Shown here piece after piece: positions 35,301 through 45,800 of a stretch of 64,000 nt of DNA. The position numbers were made by a program, and so were the translations under genes. The first letter of the stretch is position 1. The number at the start of each line of letters is the position of its first letter. The stretch comes from Hemibagrus wyckioides. Lineage: Eukaryota > Chordata > Actinopteri > Siluriformes > Bagridae. The stretch is from the NCBI RefSeq assembly GCF_019097595.1, contig NC_080731.1:8313071-8377070 (forward strand), read 5' to 3'. The notes under the pieces were generated by a model. The model saw only the letters and a list, made by a program, of their open reading frames with translations. It did not search any database and was not told where the DNA came from.

Positions 35301-38300
35301 GGTAGAATGTGATACCAATTTTCCCCCATGTGGTTTCTTGCAGGCAAATATAGCGAGGGACTATGGAGCTCGTGTATATTGTGTTGGTGTTAAGGATTTC
35401 GACAAAGATCAGGTCTGAAACACACCCATTTTGATGTATACGAAAATTTGCTCTTCTGCAAAAAGTATCCTTGCGATAAACAACTGAGGATGAAAACTAA
35501 CCCACAACATCACACACAAAGACATTCCCCTTGTGCATGATGTTTTTGAGGATAATTTAGTTGTAATTTTTTAACAAGCACTTATTTGTTGAATTCGGTT
35601 ACTTGGCTGAATACCAATCAGTTGCTTATACAACCGTTGATCATTCTTCCTATGTGGCTATGAGCTCAAGGACAGATATTGGAGTGGAAATGACCAGTGT
35701 TTTTTGTTTATTTTCCAATGTTTCTGCCTACAGCTGGCTGGAGTGGCTGATAGTTCAAATCAAGTCTTCCCAGTCACTGATGGCTTTAAGGCTCTCAAAG
35801 GAATTGTTAATTCGGTAAGTAACTTTGTGAAACTTTGTTGAATCATCTAAATTATCCGTAGTGTGTGGATGGGTGTGTGATTGTGCCCTCCAGTGGGTTA
35901 GCAGGGTGTCCAGGGTGTCCCCACATTGTGCCCTGAGTCCCCCTGGGATAGGCTCCCTGCGATTCTGTGTAAGATAAGATAGAAACTGGAAGAATGTCTG
36001 GATTTTTTGTGCCACAGTGGTTGCATCACAGTGATGCTTTTTTAAAAAGCAGACCTTTTTTTGATTGCATGGGCAATTTTGCAGCTATATTTCTTTTCCT
36101 GTTCTTCAGTATTATGGCCTATTTTTGTCTTACAAAAGTCAAATTCAGTTCCTCTTTGTAGCATTAAAAATAATGAAAGAATGAATAGTCATGTTAAGCA
36201 CTATAGGTCTGCTTTATTTTAAAAGATCTACGGTTAAAGCAAACTCTGACTCATTGGTACCACATACTACTAGTATGCACGAGATGAATTGTTTGCTCCC
36301 ACGCACTGAAAAACTATTTGTTGTCATTATAGACATCTAATTAACAAGACAGTGTTTGCTTTATCATAATTTATTGAATGTGTTGTTAAAACTAAAATAC
36401 TTCCATCATGTCCTGTCAACTACTGGCTAAGCCCACTTGGCAGGAGGAAGGCATGAGCATTACAAAACAGGCATTCTCCAGTGATTAGTAATCCTGGAGG
36501 TTGGGATAGTTGGCCTCATGATGCTCGGTGCTCAGATTTCTGGGATTTGAGATCATCTGTGCAGCTTTGCTTTGAGAGCCTAAAGTAGATTTAGCTGTGA
36601 TTTCTGCAAAAACGAGTTTAATATTTGCTCCACTCATGAATTTAAATAATGCTGCTTGGGTTCTAATATTTATATTTTATTGTCTAGTTGAGCAGTACAT
36701 CTTCTTGTGCATTATGAATGTTATATGTAAGGAAGTGTTTTACTGTATAAATGCAGTAGTAAACGTGAAACATTTCAGTGCATCATTTCGGTATAATTGG
36801 CTATAGCTGTTACCTTGCTTTTGCAGACACAGCTTGTTTTATTGATAGGAGTCATCTGTTCCTATTTTAACAGGGAGAGAACTCTCTTAGTGAGCACTAC
36901 CATTTTATTACAAGCAGTAAATATGACCTCACCTAAAATAACAGCCTATCATACCTATCTAGGCCTATTTAGAAGCACTTCCATTCGAGACATCATCTTG
37001 TTTTCAGGCCTTTCCTCAGACAGCGAGAACAGCTTAATTCTTTCATCAACATCTAAACTTGTATACATGTCAAACTGGAGAAATGAACTCCACAACCCCT
37101 CTGATACAGCACTGTAGATAATAGAGTAACTGCGGTATCTTTAGGATCCTCCGTCAAGAATAGATGATGTTTACTTCCCTCCTCTAATGATGGGATTGTT
37201 TATCATATGTCATATTTAATCAGCTCTTTTTATACTCTTCCAGCACTTCAGACTGAAGCCCCATCTCCAGTGCCGCTCATTCCAAACACCATATATTTTG
37301 GTTAATATTGTCTTTTTGCCGGTCGTGTATGGGGATTTGCATAGTTTGTCCTCCGTTGATTTATATGGATGATAGGAGAGGTGACTGTAGGATCACACGG
37401 GCCTTTTTATATGGTAATGTCAGCCTGGAGTCTCTAATAGAGCCGAAGACGGCCATTGGGGGCATATCAATTTTCCATAACAGCCGACATAGTTCTTTCT
37501 TCGCTGCAGTGTATGTGACAATCATCTCATTGATCCATATAGTGCTTAGCATGAGCAATGCCAAAGCCCTATCAGATGTGCAGTGGTGAGACAAAAAAAC
37601 CCAGTGCAGAATAAATAGAGAGAATGTACTTATTTACACAGATGGTGGATGATGAACTTGGTGTTTTTGCCTTGCAGATACTGAAGCAGTCATGCACAGA
37701 GATCTTAACAATGGAGCCGTCCAGTGTCTGTGTGAATGGTGAGTATCTCAAGTCTTCCTGTTTCCACCGATGACCGTATGTGTTTATGTGTTCGTGCCTG
37801 ATTCTTTTATGAGGTCAGCTCCCAGGTGTGCATCTCATTATGTCCTCATCTGGTTAACATACCACAGAGTCTTTTAACATGGTCCTCAAGGGGAATGGAT
37901 TTATGCAGGGACGAGTCCAAGATGGAGTCCTTTGCAACTTCCTGGTGGATGGTCAAACTTACAGTGAGTACAGACAATCCTCGTCATCTGTAATAACTCA
38001 TCATTAAAAACTACTGAGTGCAACATGAAGCATTTTCAACCTGAGAGACGCTAAATAGAGTCAATATTAATGAATCAATTTTAAATCTATGATTATTTCA
38101 CATCTCAAAATTGAACAGACACTTGAAAGGCCTCAAACCCCAATCGTCATGGATTTTGTGAGAGACTCATGCATTAGATTTAGGACAATAACCACCTCTG
38201 ATGCCCTAATACATGACATACACAGTGGAATGACTATTTTATGTTCTGAACAGATTGTTTAGATCATGAATCCATTACCTAGGGGAAGTGGATGCTCCAG

Positions 38301-39771
38301 TGTGTTTCCTAGTTCCATGATTTGGTTGTCCCAGAAAAATGCTAGCTAACATATTGTAATAATGTTTGGCTAGCTAGTTGTTACAGCCTAAGGGAAACAA
38401 GTGGTCATAGTCCAATCCATAGTCACGGTCAAATACAGTAATAGAGTTCTTTCTGTAGTGTAGTGTGAGATATTAGCTGATTTGAGTCTAGCTAGCATCT
38501 TTATTTTCTCTCTAAATGGCATCATGCGTGTGTTGTTCAGTCAAAAGAGACAGCTTTGTTCAGTTTTGTCGTTTTTCCACATACCTGCAACCTTCTGATT
38601 ATGAAAAGCCCTTCTGTCATTTGTTTATGATAACCAATTGTTCTTCTATTAGTAGCATGTGCCGTAGTTCGGTTTTCAGTTTTAAACATTACTATTTGCC
38701 AAGTTCAAATTTGAGAAAGTCAACAGGAAGAATACTTTAATTTGTTTCTTGTTGTTAAAACTTCTCAAAATTGCAGCTAAGAAGACAAACAAAAACAAAA
38801 ACAAACTAAATCTTGGGCATTTACACTAGCGGATTTTGCATGTACAGTATATTGAATGAATTGGTCTCTGTCCTGTGCATATTTAAAGGAAGCTTCAAGT
38901 AACACTGTGTATGAAACTGTGTATAAACATGACATATTCAGTATAGTCCCACACATCCTGACCGGATAGACAGTCCTGGCACTAGTCTCTGTCCTGCTCT
39001 GAATACATCAGCAGTTCTACTGAACTCATCGACACTGACAAATAGTGTAATACTGTACATATGGGATTGATGTTGTTCTTCAGCTAGTTTGGTCAAAAAT
39101 AGCACCAGAATTACTACATTTTCTTTCTTTCTTTTTTCTTTTTTTCCAGTTGAAAAATCATCCACAGTGCGAGATGACTATGTGCTGTGTCCTGCTCCAA
39201 TGCTTCAGTATGCTGGACAGTGAGTAATCGAAAGTGAATGATAGAAATGACTAAAGTGAGTGGAGTAATAAGCTGCACTGTGTCGTGGACATCTTTCCAA
39301 CAACCGACATGCTTGTCTGGAATCTTGAATGCACAATACACAATACATTTGTGCATTCAAAGTGCCTAACATTGTTAATGCATTAAATATTGCTAATTAA
39401 ATATTCTCCTTCTCTGCCATTACACCACCTGACAGTGACTAGGAATCCCATGCCGTTAATGTGGAACTGAGCTTATGAGCTTATGTGGAGACTTGTACCT
39501 AAAATGCAGCATGTTATAACACTGAAACCTCTGTATGTGAGCACTATTTAAAGGGTTTGCTTAATTAACTCTTGGCACGCAACTATGCCCCATTAAGTAG
39601 TTAGCTGCTATGGGCGGCGAGTAAACACATCTGGCAGAGGGCTTTAAAAGGATGTGCGACAGATGCAGCGATTCCCTTTTCTATGCTCCAATTTAAATAA
39701 TTCACTATGCCCTGACAAGCGTATTCACATACCACCTGCATCTTCAAGTGTAGAGGCAGTCACTGTCTACC

Positions 39772-39807
<36 letters not shown>

Positions 39808-42800
39808 ACTGTTGTTAGCCCAACATCTCCCTTATAACATTAAAAATGTAATATTAGTTAAAATATCGTTTACAATTTTTTGAAAAACTGGTCCATATAG
39901 TGTTAAACAGTTAAACTGTTCAACTAAAATGTATCTTGAGGTCAAACAACCTATGCCAGGCTGTTGATAAAGCACTGTATAAGTAGGGACTCATGCAATT
40001 CTTAGGGTCCTTGTAGTGCAGGTCTGAGAGGATGAGAACCTGGCAGTGAATCTGGCAGCGGTAATACAGTTAGGGTTGCCAGGTCTCCAGCACTAGCGTA
40101 TCTCAAAATCCACACCAAAAAACCGCGAAACCTGCCAAAGAGGCTCTCATTTTTGTGTTTTACTTAGTCTTTTGTCTGTCACTGTGGTGCGCACACATTT
40201 CACACGATTCTCAACATTTGCATTACAGCTATCATCTAGTCCATAATCTTTTTGTTCCATCTTTCCTTTGTGTGCCATGGCCTCTTTATGAAGAAATTAG
40301 CTTGAAAAATTTATTTCTAGCTACTTTTAAACTAGCCCAAAAATTCCTCAATTTCTTTTACAGTCTTGGTGTTTACTACCCATAGCCTTGTTCCAAAACA
40401 GCCCCAATATGACAAAATCCACAAATATCCACAGTAGTGGTGCAGATAAGATTAGACCAAGGACCTGATACCTGGACATCTTTAATGTACTCAACCTCAT
40501 ACACACTGGAGTAGTGCCAGTCTGGTTTCCTTCAGCACCTAGGGCTTGATAGAGGGATATTTCTCCACCAAGGTCACATATCATCTCTCAAGGGCATATA
40601 CCATAAATCAAACTTAAATGTCTTCCTAAAATATAGATTGTGAATACTGAGCTCGAGAGCATCAGATGGATGATTAAACATCTGAGAAAGATATTTGCCA
40701 GAAGATTCTGTCTCCATGGATTTGATTGGACACATTTGGAGCTACTCTCTCTTTCGGCGTCCACATATCCAGCTTGATTAACAATCTGCCTAAAATTTGC
40801 GTGTATCGAGTATGTCAGCTAAATTAGCCTCTCCTCTGTTCCATTCAGTAAACGCATCTAGTTAACATGCAAGAACCTTTTAAAGGATTCCCGCAAGCCA
40901 CTGAAGCAATTTACAGCCATAATAAAGCCAGCCAATTCAAAAATGTTTGAATGCTGCATTAAACCAAATTTTGGAGTAAATGTTTTGGATTTATGAATTA
41001 CCATGTAATAATAAAAAAAAAAAAGTTCAGGTAAGTTGTAAGACATCAAGTACACAATTGAAATTACATGATGTTATTGTAGATGTTCAGTGTAGCTGGA
41101 TTATAATGTATATTAGAGGTATTTTTCACACTGCTTGATGGATCACACAAACCCATTGTACAGAATAAGAAGGCTTTGGCTTACTCTGTTATATAATTCC
41201 ATATTCTTACATATTCCCTCATCCTGGGAGGATCCCAGTCGTTCCCGCAGTTCAATTCGTACTCGTTGATTTTCATTAGCTACATGATAATTGTCTCGTG
41301 CATAATAGACATATGGAAATTACTATGCCGTTCATCATTAGGTACTTCATTACATGCACCGTCTAGCTTCTTCAGTAAATAAATCCTCTTTTTTTGTCTT
41401 TTTTAAAAAAAAATAATAATTCTGTGTAAGATTTAACAAAAAAGTTGAAAAAGTATGGCAATAGCAATTTATACTAAGTATGAACATCTTAACTGCTGTA
41501 ATTGTATGATTTGTTTCTCTATGTGTCGTATATTATGACTTGGCTGCTTTTTTCCCCCCACATTCATTCTTTCTATAACATTTCTGTTTAATGTGAAGTG
41601 AAAGTATGAAGTCATTTGGAAGATCTTGAGTCTTGTTTTACATTTCCTTAGACAAATGGAAGTTCTTATCAGCTTGAATGGTGGGAAGTCCTTTGTCACG
41701 AGTCCCTTTACCATCACTGCTACATCTTGTGTAAGTTTTATTTTGACGGATGTTACCTAAGAGAAAGTTGTGTAATTTGGGGAATTTTTTATTATTATTT
41801 TTGCCTTTCTATAGCAGGGATATTTTACAGATTTAATACACAGTGTGTCAGAGAAATATTTTGCATATTTTAAATAAAAAAAGGGAAATGCATTGTTATG
41901 TTGCATTACATGTAATGTAAGAGCAGTGAGATGAATGAATAGCATGCAGAAATGAATGAGTCCAAATATAAGATATATACAGTGGGTATGTACATTTCCT
42001 GACATTTGAAATGCCACTAATATTAATTTATTCTTTTATATCAGTCGGATGGTACTATCGTGGCCATTATATTCCTGGTGCTGTTGCTGCTTGTTGCTCT
42101 GGCTCTCATGTGGTGGTTCTGGCCTCTGTGCTGCACTGTGGTGAGTGTAACAATATCACATGAACAACACACTTCTGGCCACATTTCGCCTCCTGATAAA
42201 GCTTTGAACAGTGATTTTCCCAGTGGAGTCTTTTTAATTATTATCTCTTCTCATTTGCCATGTGGCCTCCTGTTAGCCTTCCCTCTGTAAAGTCTCATTT
42301 AATATTCTGATCAGATCATCATTCTCTTAAAGAACACAGCAGAGAATTTTTCCTCACCTGGTAGTTGGCTGTAAAGTAAAATCTCTTGTATGTTCACCAA
42401 GCAAGATTATCTCAAAATTACTAGGTTGGTGAACACAGGCCACTTGCGGCTGTGGTTCTCTGCTTGTGTACTCGTCTTTGGTTTTCGTGTGATAAAAGCA
42501 TTGCCACAGTTAAACTGCAACGATAGGAGGAACCAACCCACATCCTGTATTTCTTTTTCGTGTCAGTGTTTCATAAGGAGGAGATTAGGGTTCTTTCATA
42601 TGCCAGAAAACAGAATGAACCGTTTGTGGCAGGGTTTTAGTGAAGAAAATGATACACCCTTTTGTTTCATTTATTGTTTGTTCAATAAGTAAGGATTAAT
42701 ATTTGACAGAGCTTTTAGTTACGGGGTGTTCAGAAGTTTTATTACTTTTAGTACACAACAGTAAGCGATTTAGTTACTCTTAATGTTGTGTAATATGAGA

Positions 42801-45800
42801 AAAACAAGTTCCTTCTTGCACTTAAGCTTCCTCAAATTCTCTTGAAGCTTATAAGAACACTTTCACATGGTAGATGCTTATATTATGCAGAATTACTCGG
42901 TTACCTTTTACTGAAAACATGCGATTTGCCATTAATCCAGCACTACTATCAGATCCATGCTTTTATAGAAAAATAACCAACACCTTTTTTTCCCCCCCAC
43001 ACGGTTGAGAAATTCAGCTCGGCTAAAGTATGTTATTCTAACCATATCCAGAAAAGCTGTAAAAAATTAATCCATTAAATGCGTGGGGGGAAAAAAAATC
43101 AAACCTCATAGAAGGTTGTAGTCACTTTGAAAAGAAGGAAAATCAGCAACACTTCAGAGGCTTAACCAGGGAACTATACAGATGGCACACTGTGGAACTA
43201 TAGCAATCGAGCATCACAGCAGCAGCTCAAAATGATATGCGCCACCTCTCTTTGAGAACCTGGTGGGAGCTCGTCCAGAATGAGATGGAAGCATATTTTG
43301 GAAAACCAACAAAGGCATTAAAATGTAAACCCCCTGCAGCATGTCTGGACCAGGCTCTGCTTGTCTTAGTCGAGGAGCTGCTGCTCCCCTCCATCAGGGA
43401 CCTCCGGCAGAAGAGAAGGGCCATGTGTGCTTTGTTAATATTTAAACTCAGCCCTGCCAGATTTTCAGCAGTCAGATATGTTCAGAAGCATCAAGCCATC
43501 CTCCCCCGCCCTCCTTCCTTTTCCCATTTTTCGTGGGATACTCAACGCTGCCAGATTGGAGGTCAGTTTGAGTGTGGGTGTAGTGAGTTAGCCTTGATTT
43601 TTTGGACTTGAAGGCATATGCAAGGCCAAATAATGTTCTAACATTTGTAGTGTGACAGAATTAAGTCTATACATCAAAATAACATAAGAAGTTTTTTTTC
43701 TCTCGGCATGTAAACAGCGTTACGTCATCTAGAAATGTCCATATTACCAAGCCTTCCCATAGTATTAAACGAATATTTTCTTACAAATAGGTTAAGTTCG
43801 TGTTAATGCCTCGTTCCTATTTGGAAATGTGCTAGCTGCCACATCTGCGATCAGTTGAAGCCAGGAAACAGCTTGACAAAGCATGATGTGTAAAGAAAAG
43901 AAACCAACAGATTATAAACTTCAATTGGACAGTTATCCCAAAGCCATATGGGGTTGTTGTCTGCGTGACACCTGATTGGTTGATTTTGCAGTTGTGGCTT
44001 GTAGCCACTCAGGCAAGAGTCAGATGGCTAAGTATTTAGTGATTTTGGAATTTAATTACAGCGCTGCTTTTCCGAGGGTTTTTGTCTGTTGCACATCTGT
44101 CCATCAGGTATTTGAAAACCTAACAGCCCAGGGTGTGATTTGTATAATGCCTTATTTATCCCACAATATGTTAGGGAAATAAAAATCTCCTGCTTAATTG
44201 CTCAATAAAAGAGTTAATCCTTTAGCCAAAGGTTCAACCTAAAAATATGTTAATTATTGCTATGCAGAGCCCCTACCAGCGCATGTTCCCGGGTTTGCCA
44301 ACAGTCAGAGTGTAATTAATTAAGTCTAATTGATCATTTTCCATTAATATAATGACAACATTGGTGTAATGGTATCAGTGGGCTTTAATGGGAGTGAAAC
44401 AGCTGCTTGACCTATGATTTGTAATAATAAGTGAAGGGTTTTTTTTTTCTTTCTGAAAACTAATTTCCTAAATGCATAACCTCAATGTGGTGGCCTATCC
44501 ATCTTTCACGAATAAGCACTGATTCTTGCTTTAGAGGGCATGTACAGAGTAAAGAGCTGGAAGATGCTGAGAACATATCTGCCAGGAGTCCAATATGTAC
44601 TGCAAGTTTAAGTCATAAAAGAAATTAACCTTTTGAAAGCACTTTTATGTGTTCATTGAGTCGTCAAATAGTGAAAACCTTTTTTCCTTGACCCACATTT
44701 GACCGTGGCAAGATATAATGTCACAAACAACGTTGCAGAAAGACTGTTTCCTGCTCATTCTGACAGGATGTGTGTGTGTGTGCACATGTGTGTGTGTGTG
44801 TGCACACGTGCTTCTTCCTTTCACAGGGGACAAGGCACTCTTCTACCAGACAGGGTCTGGAGTGCAGCCTGAGCCTCCCTTCTGCATATCATTGGAGCTA
44901 ATTAACTCCTTAGGACTTTATGATTGGGGGATTGCTGGGGAGCGCTGAACCTCATCCAATTAATTAAAAGATAAACGGGCTGCCATGCTCACCCCAAAGA
45001 CTCCCCTGTCAACAAGTTGATTTTGAGCTTTTCTTTATTTTGCACCAGGGGCCCGCTGTGTTGGTTTACAAGCACAGCCCTGTAATCAAATGTACAAGGA
45101 GGTGCTGGGCTCCAGTTGTTCAATTGTAAATCTGCTCCTCTGAGTCTGTGCGAGGACCTAAGAACAATGTTTCTGCATACTGAACATGTTCATTAGGCCT
45201 GATGTTTTATTTCATTATTTCTGGCTGTGTCTGCTACTTGAAAATAATTAAACTGTTGTTTGTTTCATGCCAGGTTATTAAAGACCCACCTCCTCAAAGA
45301 CCTCCTCCTCCACCACCTGTTAGTACAAAAAATATAATATTTCTCTGTTTTTTTCTTGAGTTAATTATGTGTTCATTATGTACTAAGTCTGATTTGTTAT
45401 GAACTATGCACTGAAAAGAACTGTTAATGCTCTCTTTCTCAAGCAACCAGAGGAGAGTCCACTTCCCAAGAAGAAATGGCCAACCGTGGATGCTTCTTAT
45501 TATGGAGGAAGAGGAGCCGGGGGTATCAAACGAATGGAGGTAAAACGAGAAAAGGAAAAAAGGAATCCACACACAGTTCGATTTTTATACACTCAAGGCT
45601 AGCTGCAGAATAACTTGATGCAGATGCTTGCAGTGTGAGGGTGTAAGAGTGAGCTCATCATGCAAAATACACCTGGGTTTATGTGGGTGAAGTGTGACGT
45701 AGTGGAATTGGTCGACCAGATAGGTTTTTAAAAATGCTCAGGAAATGCACATTCAGTAATGAAGAATGAAGCTGTCCTTTAATAAAGAACCTCAGTTACC

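Noticed and set aside
43237..43611. 124-codon frame in antxr2 intron 12
   Set aside because: Would not fit the antxr2 frame and lacks recognisable domains; the exon 12 to 13 junction is complete without it.
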